Shown here: in pieces, positions 1-11,730 of the stretch
How positions within the stretch are numbered: position 1 is the stretch's first letter
Layout: each line of letters opens with the position of its first letter
From: Reyranella sp.
Lineage (GTDB): Bacteria > Pseudomonadota > Alphaproteobacteria > Reyranellales > Reyranellaceae
DNA: 64,000 nucleotides
Assembly (NCBI GenBank): GCA_019750135.1
Contig: JAIEOV010000009.1
Location: 276,398 to 340,397 of the forward strand
Direction of reading: 5' to 3'
Program-made: the position numbers and the translations under genes
The notes under the pieces: model-generated
What the model saw: only the letters and a program-made list of their open reading frames with translations
Told to the model about the DNA's origin: nothing
The model's database searches: none

Positions 1-631
1 CGCACTCCGACTCGACGAACGGTTCAGCCGCGCCGGCCGACACCTTGGACTCAAAGCCGCGGCCCTGGATGGTGAGCGCGAAGGTGCCCTGCACTTCCTC
101 GCAGGCGCGCACGCAGCGCGAACAGACGATGCACTTGGACGGGTCGAAGGTAAAATACGGGTTCGATTCGTCCTTTTCCTGCCTGGTGTGGTTCTCACCG
201 TCGTAGCCGTAGCGCACGTCGCGCAGGCCGACGGCGCCCGCCATGTCCTGCAATTCGCAGTCGCCATTGGCGGCGCAGGTCAGGCAGTCGAGGGGGTGAT
301 CGGAGATGTAGAGCTCCATCACGCCCTTGCGGACCTGCTTCAGCCGCTCGGTCTGGGTCGACACGACCATGCCGGGCCCGACCGGCGTGGTGCATGACGC
401 AGGCGTGCCGGGCCGGCCCTGGATCTCGACCAGGCAGAGCCGGCAGGAACCGAAGGCGTCGACGGAGTCCGTGGCGCAGAGCTTGGGCACCTGGGTCCCG
501 ATATCCATCGCCGCGCGCATGATCGAGGTGCCGGCGGGCACCGTGACCGGCTGGCCGTCGATGGTGAGGGTCACCATCTCCGCCGATTTGCTGGCCGGCG
601 TGCCGTAATCAGTCTCGGGAACGAGAGACAT
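1..631 (-). CDS. fdsA: NAD-dependent formate dehydrogenase alpha subunit, N-terminal part (truncated by window edge)
   Basis: Minus-strand translation from ATG at 631 reads MSLVPETDYGTPASKSAEMVTLTIDGQPVTVPAGTSIMRAAMDIG...CRLCLVEIQGRPGTPASCTTPV, a 2Fe-2S/4Fe-4S N-terminus; directly downstream of the NuoF- and NuoE-like subunits. Confidence 0.85.
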   Translation of the reverse strand, partial: MSLVPETDYGTPASKSAEMVTLTIDGQPVTVPAGTSIMRAAMDIGTQVPKLCATDSVDAFGSCRLCLVEIQGRPGTPASCTTPVGPGMVVSTQTERLKQVRKGVMELYISDHPLDCLTCAANGDCELQDMAGAVGLRDVRYGYDGENHTRQEKDESNPYFTFDPSKCIVCSRCVRACEEVQGTFALTIQGRGFESKVSAGAAEPFVESEC

Positions 632-641
632 GGCCTGCTCC

Positions 642-2195
642 TTATTCCGCCGCAGCCTTGAGGCCAGACTTGCGGGGGTTTTGGCGGTCGAAATGCTCAG
701 GGAAATGCCGGATGGCGCTCATCACCGGATAGGGCGTGAAGCCGCCAAGGGCGCACAGCGAGCCGAACTTCAGGGTCTGGCAGAGGTCGGTGACCAGCGC
801 GAGATTGGCCTCGACGCGCTCGCCGCGGATGATCTTGTCCATGGTCTCGGTGCCGCGCACCGAGCCGATGCGGCAGGGCGTGCACTTGCCGCAGGATTCG
901 ATGGCGCAGAATTCCAGCGCGAAGCGCGCCTGGTGCGCCATGTCGACCGTGTCGTCGAACACGACAACACCGCCATGGCCGATCAGGCCGTCGAGGGCGG
1001 CAAAGGCTTCGTAGTCGAACGGCGTATCGAACAGCTTGCGCGGGAAATAGGCGCCGAGCGGTCCGCCGACCTGCACGGCGCGCGCCGGCCGGCCGCTGCG
1101 GGTGCCGCCGCCGATATCCTCGACGATCTCGCCCAGGGTCAGGCCGAACGCCGCCTCGAACAGACCGCCATGCTTGACGTTGCCGGCCAGCTGGATCGGC
1201 ATGGTCCCGCGCGAGCGGCCCATGCCCAGCGCCGCATAACGCTCGGCGCCGTCGGCCAGGATGAACGGGACCGTGGCGAGCGAGATCAGGTTGTTGATGA
1301 CCGTGGGCTTGCCGAACAGGCCCTTGTGCGCCGGCAATGGCGGCTTGGCCCGCACCTGGCCACGCTTGCCTTCGAGGCTTTCCAGCAGCGAGGTCTCCTC
1401 GCCGCAGACATAAGCGCCGGCGCCGACACGCACTTCGAGGTCGAACTTCGCTTCCGCGCCCAGCAGGCCCTCGCGTTCGGCCAGCACGATCGCGCGCTCC
1501 ATGATGCGGATGGCGTCGGGATATTCAGAGCGGATGTAGATGTAGCCCTTGGTGGCGCCGACCGCGAAGCCGGCGATCGCCATGCCTTCGATCAGCACGA
1601 AAGGATCGCCTTCCAGGATCATGCGATCGGCATAGGTGCCCGAATCGCCTTCGTCGGCGTTGCAGACGATGTACTTCCGATCGGCCGCGGTGTCGGCCAC
1701 CGTCTTCCACTTGATGCCGGTCGGGAAGCCCGCACCGCCACGGCCGCGCAAGCCTGACTTGGTGACCTCAGCGACGGTCGCCTCCGGGCCAAGGCTCCTC
1801 GCCCGCTCCATCCCACGCCAACCGCCGTGTGTGCGGTAGTCGGCCAGTGACAACGGGTCGACGATGCCGCAGCGCGCGAAGGTGATGCGCGTCTGGCGCT
1901 TGAGGAAGGGAATCTCCTCGGGCCGGCCGACGCACAGCGGATGAGCTGCAGTGGGCAAGCCATCGGCGAACAGAGTCGCGACATCCTTCGCCGCGACCGG
2001 TCCGAAGCCGACGCGCCCACCCGGAGTCTCGACCTCAACGAGGGGTTCCAGCCAGAACAGGCCGCGCGAGCCGGTGCGCACGATCTCGACGTCGAGACCT
2101 TTGCGCTTGGTCTCCTCGGCGATGGCCGTGGCGACCTTGTCGGCGCCGACGGCGCGGGCTGCGGCATCGCGGGGCACGAAGATGCGCGTCGTCAT
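642..2195 (-). CDS. fdsB: NAD-dependent formate dehydrogenase beta subunit (NuoF-like, FMN/NADH)
   Basis: MTTRIFVPRDAAARAVGADKV...GLRGRGGAGFPTGIKWK...CNADEGDSGTYADR...ESCGKCTPCRIG; start chosen inside the longer ORF. Confidence 0.92.
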   Translation of the reverse strand: MTTRIFVPRDAAARAVGADKVATAIAEETKRKGLDVEIVRTGSRGLFWLEPLVEVETPGGRVGFGPVAAKDVATLFADGLPTAAHPLCVGRPEEIPFLKRQTRITFARCGIVDPLSLADYRTHGGWRGMERARSLGPEATVAEVTKSGLRGRGGAGFPTGIKWKTVADTAADRKYIVCNADEGDSGTYADRMILEGDPFVLIEGMAIAGFAVGATKGYIYIRSEYPDAIRIMERAIVLAEREGLLGAEAKFDLEVRVGAGAYVCGEETSLLESLEGKRGQVRAKPPLPAHKGLFGKPTVINNLISLATVPFILADGAERYAALGMGRSRGTMPIQLAGNVKHGGLFEAAFGLTLGEIVEDIGGGTRSGRPARAVQVGGPLGAYFPRKLFDTPFDYEAFAALDGLIGHGGVVVFDDTVDMAHQARFALEFCAIESCGKCTPCRIGSVRGTETMDKIIRGERVEANLALVTDLCQTLKFGSLCALGGFTPYPVMSAIRHFPEHFDRQNPRKSGLKAAAE

Positions 2196-2656
2196 CAGCC
2201 GACCTCGCGCGAAATGTCGTCGATCGAGGCCCTCGTCAGCCGCCCGATCGGCTCGCCATCCAACATGGCCGACGGACCCGAGGCGCAGAGGCCCAGGCAA
2301 TAAGTGGCCTCGATCGTGAGACGACCGTCGGGCGTGGTGCCGCCCCATTCGACGCCGAAGCGATCGAGGAACTCCTTCGCCAGGTGCTCGCCATCGACCG
2401 ACTGGCAGGCCTCGGCGCGGCAGAGCTTCAGGACATGGCGGCCAGCCGGCTTGTCGCGAAAGTCGTGGTAGAACGAGACGACGCCGTGAACTTCCGCGCG
2501 GGTGAGATTGAGCGCGTGGGCGATGACGGGCACTGCCAGTGCCGGCACATGCCCGAAGGCGGCCTGGATGTCGTGAAGAATGGGCAGCAGAGCGCCCTCG
2601 CGGCCCGCGTGGCGGCGGATGATGTCGTTGGCCTGCGTTTCATTCCACGCCGCCAT
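2195..2656 (-). CDS. fdsG: NAD-dependent formate dehydrogenase gamma subunit (NuoE-like 2Fe-2S)
   Basis: MAAWNETQANDIIRRHAGREGALLPILHDIQAAFGHVP...CRAEACQSVDGE...ATYCLGLCASGPSAMLDG. Confidence 0.9.
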   Translation of the reverse strand: MAAWNETQANDIIRRHAGREGALLPILHDIQAAFGHVPALAVPVIAHALNLTRAEVHGVVSFYHDFRDKPAGRHVLKLCRAEACQSVDGEHLAKEFLDRFGVEWGGTTPDGRLTIEATYCLGLCASGPSAMLDGEPIGRLTRASIDDISREVG

Positions 2657-2755
2657 GCCCGAATACTCCAAATGGCTACCGACCGGACTTCCGGCCATCG
2701 CTGCTCAGCTATTGAGCGTTGGTCAGCCCATGCGCAATAAAGCTAACGTGTGCTG

Positions 2756-2835
2756 CGATAGAACAAATCTATCGACTTGCCGGCCTATCGCCAAGTTTCT
2801 CTATGATTTGAGACAATATGTAGGGTTGATAGGCC
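2756..2835. promoter_or_regulatory. Candidate LysR-type operator: nested inverted repeats upstream of fdsG
   Basis: CGATAG-N7-CTATCG at 2756..2774, and GGCCTATC (2782..2789) paired with GATAGGCC (2828..2835), between lysR and fdsG. Confidence 0.45.
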
Positions 2836-2857
2836 GCTGAGCACAAGTAATAGTGTC

Positions 2858-3748
2858 CTAGGTCATCTTCGACGCCAAATGGGTCGCTTCGGCAACGAGC
2901 GCTGAGACCAAAGGTGTCATAGGTTCACGCGGCGGGACGACCAGGCCAATCTGATGGACGGCCTCGGGCTCGATGATCGGGATCGAGCGCAGCTGCTCGG
3001 TGAGACCGAGCGTATTGGCCAGCTTCTCGGGCATGACGCTGGCCCAGCGGCCGGTGCGGACATGCGAGAACAGCACGATCATGGAGTTGGATTCGAGCGT
3101 GGGCTCGGGCCGGCCGCCGGCGGCGTGGAGCAGGCTGTCGATGATGCGTCGGTTCTGCATGTCCGGCGTCAGCAGGCAAAGCGGAATGCGGGCGACCTCG
3201 GCCCAGGTCACCTGATCGCGCTCACCCAGCGGGCTGTCGGCCGAGGTCAGCAGGCGGTACTGCTCGAGATAGAGCGGCACGGCGCGCATGCGGCCCAGCG
3301 GCTCGTTGTCGATGTAGGTCAGGCCGGCATCGACCTCGAGGTTCTCCAGCATCGACAGGACGTCGCTCGACGTCCGCGACAGGATCGTGAACTTCACGTT
3401 GGGATGCTTGGCGCGATAGGGCGTGGTCAAGGCGGAGACCATGGCAAGCGCCGTCGGGATCGCGGCGATCTTGAGGTGACCACTCAACCCCTGCTTGAGG
3501 GTGCGCACCTCCTGCCTCATGGCTCGCGTGTCGGCCACGATGGTGCGCGCCCAGTCGAGCACGCGCTCGCCCTCGGCGGTGAATCCGAGGAAGCGCGATG
3601 TGCGCTGCACAAGCATTACGCCCAGCGTGTCCTCAAGTTGCTTTATGCCTGCGGAAAAAGTCGGCTGTGTCACGCCGCATTGCTCGGCCGCCCTGCCGAA
3701 GTTCTTTTCCCGCGCCAAGGCGATGAGGAACTCGAGCTTGTCGATCAT
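2858..3748 (-). CDS. LysR family transcriptional regulator
   Basis: MIDKLEFLIALAREKNFGRAAEQCGVTQPTFSAGIKQLEDTLGVMLVQR; typical HTH and effector domain; divergent from tctC. Confidence 0.93.
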   Translation of the reverse strand: MIDKLEFLIALAREKNFGRAAEQCGVTQPTFSAGIKQLEDTLGVMLVQRTSRFLGFTAEGERVLDWARTIVADTRAMRQEVRTLKQGLSGHLKIAAIPTALAMVSALTTPYRAKHPNVKFTILSRTSSDVLSMLENLEVDAGLTYIDNEPLGRMRAVPLYLEQYRLLTSADSPLGERDQVTWAEVARIPLCLLTPDMQNRRIIDSLLHAAGGRPEPTLESNSMIVLFSHVRTGRWASVMPEKLANTLGLTEQLRSIPIIEPEAVHQIGLVVPPREPMTPLVSALVAEATHLASKMT

Positions 3749-3835
3749 TGCTTTGTCGGTGCTCGACCCGTCATCTGGATCATTGTAGAGTTTTGAGAAT
3801 TAGCACAAAAATACGCTTCGGGAGGAATCAAGGTC

Positions 3836-4846
3836 ATGACTCACACGCTCCGTAGGCGGACGCTTGCTGTCGCCATGACGGTATTGGCAGCCGGTCTCTA
3901 CGTTACACCGGCGAGTGCCTGGGAACCGACACGCAACGTCGAATTCATCGTGCCGGCCGGCACCGGAGGCGGTGCCGACCAGATGGCCCGCATGATCCAG
4001 GGCATCATCACCAAGCACAACCTGATGAAGCAGAGCGTGGTTGTGGTGAACAAGGCCGGCGGCGCCGGCGGCGAGGGCTTCCTCGACATCAAGAACTCCA
4101 AGGGCAACCCGAACAAGCTCGTCATCACCCTGTCGAACCTGTTCACCACGCCGCTCGCGACCGGCATTCCGTTCTCGTGGAAAGACATGACGCCGGTGGC
4201 GATGCTGGCGCTCGACGAGTTCGTGCTGTGGGTCAATGCCGACTCGCCCTACAAGACGGTCGCCGAGCTGGTCGCCGCCATGAAGGCGGCACCGGCGGGC
4301 CAGTTCAAGATGGGCGGCACGGGCTCCAAGCAGGAAGACCAGATCATTACCGTCGCCCTCGAGAAGGCGACCGGCACCAAGATCACCTACGTGCCCTACA
4401 AGGGCGGCGGCGAGGTCGCCGTCCAGCTGGTCGGCAAGCACGTCGACATGACGGTCAACAACCCGATCGAGGCGGTGGCCCAGTGGCGTGCCGGCAAAGT
4501 CCGGCCGCTGTGCGTGTTCGACAGCAAGCAGCTCGGCGGCAAGGAGAAGATCGCGGGCGACCTGTCGTGGTCCAGCATCCCGACCTGCAAGAGCCAGGGC
4601 CTCGACATCGAGTATCTGATGCTGCGCGGCATCTTCATGCCGGCCGGCGTTCCCAAGGACGCGGTCGACTACTACGTCGAGCTGTTCAAGAAGGTGCGGG
4701 CGACGCCGGAATGGGCCCAGCTGATGGCTGACGGCGCCTTCAACCAGTCCTTCATGACCGGTGCCGAGTACACGAAGTGGGTAGAGGCCGAGGAGAAGCG
4801 CCATCGCGACCTGATGAAGGAAGCCGGCTTCCTCGCCACCAATTGA
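3836..4846 (+). CDS. Tripartite tricarboxylate transporter substrate-binding protein (TctC/Bug)
   Basis: Signal peptide then WEPTRNVEFIVPAGTGGGADQMAR...; followed by TctB and TctA. Confidence 0.9.
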   Translation: MTHTLRRRTLAVAMTVLAAGLYVTPASAWEPTRNVEFIVPAGTGGGADQMARMIQGIITKHNLMKQSVVVVNKAGGAGGEGFLDIKNSKGNPNKLVITLSNLFTTPLATGIPFSWKDMTPVAMLALDEFVLWVNADSPYKTVAELVAAMKAAPAGQFKMGGTGSKQEDQIITVALEKATGTKITYVPYKGGGEVAVQLVGKHVDMTVNNPIEAVAQWRAGKVRPLCVFDSKQLGGKEKIAGDLSWSSIPTCKSQGLDIEYLMLRGIFMPAGVPKDAVDYYVELFKKVRATPEWAQLMADGAFNQSFMTGAEYTKWVEAEEKRHRDLMKEAGFLATN

Positions 4847-4935
4847 TCACCGATTTCACAGTCCATGTTTGCCGGGAGCGACGCGACGCTCCCGGCATTC
4901 TTATGCCCAGCGTCGAGGGGCAGTAGAGGCCGTTC

Positions 4936-5439
4936 ATGTCCACTTCCCCGGATGACTCGCCTTCCGCCGGACCGCGCCAGCATCATGTCGAGATGGGCGT
5001 CGCCGCCTTCATGGCGCTGCTGGGTGCCGTCGCCGTCATCGGCAGCCTGAGAGTCGGCATCGGCTGGGGCGCCGAAGGGCCGAAATCCGGGTTCTTCCCT
5101 TTCTGGATCGGCCTGATCGTGGTCGGCGCCAGCCTCTACAACCTGGTGCGCGCCTGGACCCACGGCAGCCGCAAAGTGTTCGCGACCTGGTTCCAGATCG
5201 CCCAGGTCCTGAAGGTGGTGCTGCCGCTCACGATCTATGTCGGCGCCATTCCTTGGCTCGGCATCTACCTCGCCTCGGCCCTGCTGATCGGCGGATTCAT
5301 GCGCTGGATCGGCCGCTACGGCTGGCCACTCATCCTGGCCATCAGCATCGGCCTGCCGGTGATCACCTACATCACGTTCGAAATGTGGTTCCTCGTGCCG
5401 CTGCCCAAGGGGCCGCTCGAGGAGCTGCTCGGCCTGTAA
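4936..5439 (+). CDS. Tripartite tricarboxylate transporter small membrane subunit TctB
   Basis: Small 4-TM protein; position between tctC and tctA. Confidence 0.85.
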   Translation: MSTSPDDSPSAGPRQHHVEMGVAAFMALLGAVAVIGSLRVGIGWGAEGPKSGFFPFWIGLIVVGASLYNLVRAWTHGSRKVFATWFQIAQVLKVVLPLTIYVGAIPWLGIYLASALLIGGFMRWIGRYGWPLILAISIGLPVITYITFEMWFLVPLPKGPLEELLGL

Positions 5440-5467
5440 GGCCGGGCAAGAAGAGGATCGGGAAGCG

Positions 5468-6973
5468 ATGGAAGGTATTGGCGACTTGATGCACGGCTTC
5501 GCCGTCGTGTTGAGCTGGCAGAACGTCCTCTACATGGTGATCGGCATCGTGCTGGGCGTGATCATCGGCGTGCTGCCCGGGCTGGGCGGCGCCAACGGTG
5601 TGGCGATCCTGCTGCCGCTCACCTTCAGCATGTCGCCGACCTCGGCGATCATCCTGCTGTCGTGCATCTACTGGGGCGCGCTGTTCGGCGGTGCCATTAC
5701 CTCCATCTTGTTCAACATCCCGGGCGAGCCATGGTCGGTCGCCACCACCTTCGACGGCCATCCGATGGCGCAGAACGGCAAGGCCGGCGAGGCGCTGACC
5801 GCCGCCTTCACCTCGTCCTTCGTCGGTGCGCTGTTCGCCGTGATCGTCATCACCTTGGCCGCTCCCCTGGTGGCGAGCTTCGCGCTGCAGTTCGGACCGG
5901 CCGAGAAGTTCTCGGTGTTCTTCCTCGCCTTCTGCAGCTTCGTCGGCATGGGCAAGGAGCCGCCGGCCAAGACCATCGCGGCGATGATGCTGGGCTTCGT
6001 GCTGGCCGCCGTCGGCACCGACACGGTGACCGGCCAGCTCCGCCTGACCTTCGGCTCGACCGAGCTTCTCAGCGGCTTCGACTTCCTGGTGGCTGTGATC
6101 GGCCTGTTCGGTATCGGCGAGATCCTGCTGACCATGGAGGAAGGGCTGTCCTTCAAGGGCAAGGCCGCCAGCATCAACCCCACGGTCGTATGGCAGACCT
6201 GGAAGGAGCTGCCGCGTCACTGGATGACCTCGCTGCGCTCGTGCCTGATCGGCTGCTGGATGGGCATCACGCCGGCCGGCGCCACGCCCGCGTCGTTCAT
6301 GAGCTACGGCATCGCCAAGCGTACCTCGCGCAACGGCGACAAGTTCGGCCAAGGCGAGATCGAGGGCGTGGTGGCGCCCGAGACGGCGGCGCACGCCGCC
6401 GGCACCTCGGCGCTGCTGCCCATGCTGTCGCTCGGCGTGCCGGGCTCGCCCACCGCCGCCGTGCTGCTGGGCGGCCTCTTGATCTGGGGCCTGCAGCCAG
6501 GACCGCTGCTGTTCGTCGAGCAGAAGGATTTCGTCTGGGGCCTGATCGCCAGCATGTATCTCGGCAACATCGTCGGCCTGATCATCGTGCTGACCATGGT
6601 GCCGTTCTTCGCCGCCATCTTGCGCGTGCCGTTCAGCATCATCGCGCCGATCATCCTGGTGATCTGCGCCATCGGTGCCTACACGGTGCACAACAACACC
6701 TTCGACGTGGTGATGATGCTGGTGTTCGGCGTCGCCGGCTACTTCCTGAAGAAATGCAACTACCCGCTGGCGCCGCTGGTCCTGGCCATCGTGCTGGGCG
6801 ACAAGGCCGAGGAATCCTTCCGCCAGTCGCTGCTGATCTCCCAGGGCGGGCTGGGGGTGTTCTTCTCCAACGCCCTGGTCAGCACCATCATGGTCCTGGG
6901 CCTGGTCGCCCTGTTCTGGCCGGCACTCTCGAACCTGTACGGCCGGCTGCTGCCCCCTCGCCGAACGGCCTGA
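5468..6973 (+). CDS. Tripartite tricarboxylate transporter large permease TctA
   Basis: GVIIGVLPGLGGANGVAILLPLTF...ALLPMLSLGVPGSPTAAVLLGGL. Confidence 0.93.
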   Translation: MEGIGDLMHGFAVVLSWQNVLYMVIGIVLGVIIGVLPGLGGANGVAILLPLTFSMSPTSAIILLSCIYWGALFGGAITSILFNIPGEPWSVATTFDGHPMAQNGKAGEALTAAFTSSFVGALFAVIVITLAAPLVASFALQFGPAEKFSVFFLAFCSFVGMGKEPPAKTIAAMMLGFVLAAVGTDTVTGQLRLTFGSTELLSGFDFLVAVIGLFGIGEILLTMEEGLSFKGKAASINPTVVWQTWKELPRHWMTSLRSCLIGCWMGITPAGATPASFMSYGIAKRTSRNGDKFGQGEIEGVVAPETAAHAAGTSALLPMLSLGVPGSPTAAVLLGGLLIWGLQPGPLLFVEQKDFVWGLIASMYLGNIVGLIIVLTMVPFFAAILRVPFSIIAPIILVICAIGAYTVHNNTFDVVMMLVFGVAGYFLKKCNYPLAPLVLAIVLGDKAEESFRQSLLISQGGLGVFFSNALVSTIMVLGLVALFWPALSNLYGRLLPPRRTA

Positions 6974-7322
6974 GCAACAGCGCTGTGGCGTTGCCGCCAC
7001 AGTGCGACAGCCTTGATCGAAAAATCATCGAAGCGACCTTGCCTGCAGACGCTTCGAGGCCTAGCTTGCGCGCCCTCGATGCAACCCCAGCCAGGGAGAC
7101 GTTGATGACCGTCATCATGTTCAACGCCATCGCTCCCGCCGGTTGCTCGTCGGACCTTCGCCGCTTCAGGCACTAGGTCCGGCCGCGGCCGTCGCCGAGC
7201 GCGCCGCCTTCGTCTCCCGCTTTTCTGATCAATCACATCGTCGGACGTCGCCGGTTCACCCGGCCTTCGGTCGGACGACCTTTTCGGGAGCCATCGCCTT
7301 TTCACGGGCGTGGCATCGAGCA

Positions 7323-9140
<1,818 letters not shown>

Positions 9141-9161
9141 CCGGCACCCGCTCCGCAATAA

Positions 9162-9203
9162 AATATCACGGCGGACCGATGGACGATGGTCCGCCGTGGT
9201 ATT
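9162..9203. repeat. 16-bp near-perfect inverted repeat (hairpin or operator)
   Basis: AATATCACGGCGGACC - 10 nt - GGTCCGCCGTGGTATT, 15/16 pairing, between ABC transporter stop and gntR. Confidence 0.6.
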
Positions 9204-9261
9204 ATGAATAATGTATAAGAGCCGGTGGGGGCCGGCAGCAACGAGGGAACAACCCGTTTCC

Positions 9262-9951
9262 ATGACCGAAGCGCGCCTGGTGGTCGCCCCGATCGACAGT
9301 CGGGAGACGTTCAAGGACAAGGCCTATGCGGCCTTGCGCAACGTCATCATGTCCTCGGACATCTATCGTTCGCGGACCGACATCCGCCTCGATGAGCGCC
9401 AGCTCGCCCAGGACTTCGGGATCTCCCGCACGCCGGTGCGCGAGGCCCTGGCGCAGCTCGAGCGCGAGGGCTTCGTCCGCTCTGTCCCGCGCCGCGGCGT
9501 CTACGTCGTGCGCAAGACCAAGGGCGAGGTGATCGAGTTGATCCAGGCCTGGGCTGCTCTGGAAAGCATGGCGGCGCGCTTGATCACCGAGCACGCCAGC
9601 GACGAGGACATCGCCGGCCTCCGGCGCATGTTCGCGACCTTCGAAGGCGACAGGCTGCACGCCAAGCTCGACGACTATTCCGAGGTCAACATCGCCTTCC
9701 ACCAGAGCATCATCGAGCTCAGCGGCAACCAGGCGCTGATCCGGCTGGCGGAGAACCTGTTCACCCACATGCGCATGATCCGCGGCGCCACGATCGGCGA
9801 GGACGACCGCGTCGACCGCTCGATCCGCGATCACATGAACATCATTCAGGCGCTCGAGGCGCGCGACACTGAGCGCGCCGAGGACCTGGTACGGCAGCAC
9901 GCGCTCGGCCTCGCCGAGCACGTCGCCAAGCACGCCGACTATCTGGACTGA
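9262..9951 (+). CDS. GntR family transcriptional regulator (FCD type)
   Basis: [15 protein letters not shown]...[30 protein letters not shown] then C-terminal FCD helices. Confidence 0.92.
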   Translation: MTEARLVVAPIDSRETFKDKAYAALRNVIMSSDIYRSRTDIRLDERQLAQDFGISRTPVREALAQLEREGFVRSVPRRGVYVVRKTKGEVIELIQAWAALESMAARLITEHASDEDIAGLRRMFATFEGDRLHAKLDDYSEVNIAFHQSIIELSGNQALIRLAENLFTHMRMIRGATIGEDDRVDRSIRDHMNIIQALEARDTERAEDLVRQHALGLAEHVAKHADYLD

Positions 9952-9974
9952 CAGAGGAATTTCGGGAGGAACGC

Positions 9975-11705
9975 ATGGCCGAGGCAGCACTCAAAGAAAC
10001 AGTCGACGAGACCCCGGACCTGACGGACGGCTTCAGCCTCGTCATCGATACCATGAAGCTGAACGGCATCGATACGATCTACGGCGTGCCGGGCATCCCC
10101 ATCACCGATCTCGGCCGCCTGGCGCAGGCGGCCGGCATCCGCGTGCTGTCGTTCCGCCACGAGCAGAACGCCGGCTATGCCGCGGCGATCGCGGGCTTCC
10201 TGACCAAGAAGCCCGGCGTTTGCCTCACGGTGTCGGCACCCGGCTTCCTCAACGGCCTGACGGCGCTGGCCCATGCCACGACCAACTGCTTCCCGATGAT
10301 CCTGGTCTCGGGCTCGTCGGAACGCGAGGTCGTCGACCTGCAGCAGGGCGACTACGAGGAGATGGACCAGCTCGCCATCGCCAAGCCGCTTTGCAAGGCG
10401 GCCTTCCGCGTGCTGCACGCGGCGGATATCGGCATCGGCTTCGCCCGTGCCGTCCGCGCCGCCGTCTCGGGTCGCCCGGGCGGCGTCTATCTCGACCTGC
10501 CGGCGAAACTCTTCGCCCAGGTGATCAGCGCCGACGCCGGTGCGAAGTCGCTGGTGAAGGTGGTCGACGCCGCGCCGGCGCAGTTCCCCGGCCCGGCCGC
10601 GGTCCAGCGCGCGCTCGACGTGCTGAAGGCGGCGAAGCGGCCGCTGATCATTCTCGGCAAGGGCGCGGCCTACGCCCAGTGCGACGACGCCATCAAGGCC
10701 TTCGTCGAGAAGAGCGGCGCGCCCTTCCTGCCGATGAGCATGGCGAAGGGCCTGCTGTCGGACATGCATCCACAGTGTGCTGGAGCTGCCCGCTCGACGG
10801 TGCTGAAGGATTCCGACGTCGTCATGCTGATCGGCGCTCGGCTCAACTGGCTGCTGTCGCACGGCAAGGGCAAGACCTGGGGCGATGCGCCCAAGAAGTT
10901 CATCCAGGTCGATATCGAGCCGCGTGAGATGGACAGCAACGTCGAGATCGCGGCCCCGGTGGTCGGCGACATCGGCTCGTGCATACAGGCGCTGATGGAC
11001 GGCATGGGCGGAAGTTGGGCCAAGGCGCCGGCAGACTGGACCGGCACCGTCACGGCCAAGCGCGACGAGAACATCGCCAAGATGGCGCCGCGATTCATGA
11101 ACAACAAGTCGCCGATGGACTATCACGGCGCGCTGGGTGCGCTGCGCACCATCATCAAGGAGCGGCCGGACACGATCCTGGTCAACGAGGGGGCCAACAC
11201 CCTCGACCTCGCGCGCGGCGCCATCGACATGTACAAGCCGCGCAAGCGGCTCGACGTCGGCACCTGGGGCGTCATGGGCGTCGGCATGGGCTCGGCGATC
11301 GCCGCCGCGGTCGAGACCGGCCATCCCGTGCTGGCCGTCGAGGGCGACAGCGCCTTCGGCTTCTGCGGCATGGAGATCGAGACGATCTGCCGATACAAGC
11401 TGCCGGTCTGCGTCGTGGTCTTCAACAACGACGGCATCTATCGGGGCGACGGCGTCAACACCGGCGGCGGCGAGGATCCAGCGACGACGGCCTTCGTGAA
11501 GGGCGCGCGCTACGACAAGATGGCCGAGGCCTTCGGCGGCGTCGGCGTCAACGCCACCACGCCCGATGACCTGCGACGCGCCGTCAACGAAGCGCTCGAT
11601 TCGCGCAAGCCGACATTGATCAACGCCGTCATCGACCCGGCGGCCGGCGCCGAGAGCGGCCGCATCGGGAACCTCAATCCGCAAAGCAAGCTGCGCAAGA
11701 AATAG
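9975..11705 (+). CDS. oxc: Oxalyl-CoA decarboxylase (ThDP-dependent)
   Basis: [78 protein letters not shown]; adjacent to frc. Confidence 0.92.
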   Translation: MAEAALKETVDETPDLTDGFSLVIDTMKLNGIDTIYGVPGIPITDLGRLAQAAGIRVLSFRHEQNAGYAAAIAGFLTKKPGVCLTVSAPGFLNGLTALAHATTNCFPMILVSGSSEREVVDLQQGDYEEMDQLAIAKPLCKAAFRVLHAADIGIGFARAVRAAVSGRPGGVYLDLPAKLFAQVISADAGAKSLVKVVDAAPAQFPGPAAVQRALDVLKAAKRPLIILGKGAAYAQCDDAIKAFVEKSGAPFLPMSMAKGLLSDMHPQCAGAARSTVLKDSDVVMLIGARLNWLLSHGKGKTWGDAPKKFIQVDIEPREMDSNVEIAAPVVGDIGSCIQALMDGMGGSWAKAPADWTGTVTAKRDENIAKMAPRFMNNKSPMDYHGALGALRTIIKERPDTILVNEGANTLDLARGAIDMYKPRKRLDVGTWGVMGVGMGSAIAAAVETGHPVLAVEGDSAFGFCGMEIETICRYKLPVCVVVFNNDGIYRGDGVNTGGGEDPATTAFVKGARYDKMAEAFGGVGVNATTPDDLRRAVNEALDSRKPTLINAVIDPAAGAESGRIGNLNPQSKLRKK

Positions 11706-11730
11706 CTTTTACGAGAGATCGGAGAGAAAC

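Noticed and set aside
630-1757. 375-aa plus-strand ORF opposite fdsB
   Set aside because: Antisense to a conserved gene with no recognisable motif; composition typical of GC-driven shadow ORFs.
5372-7000. 542-aa minus-strand ORF opposite tctA
   Set aside because: Shadow ORF rich in Gln/His/Arg/Gly repeats, antisense to a strongly supported permease.
7143-7322. Upstream extension of the ABC transporter ORF
   Set aside because: The segment before MTSRRSERGKDPLIRTIRF looks non-coding in style; the start at 7323 fits the conserved family length better.
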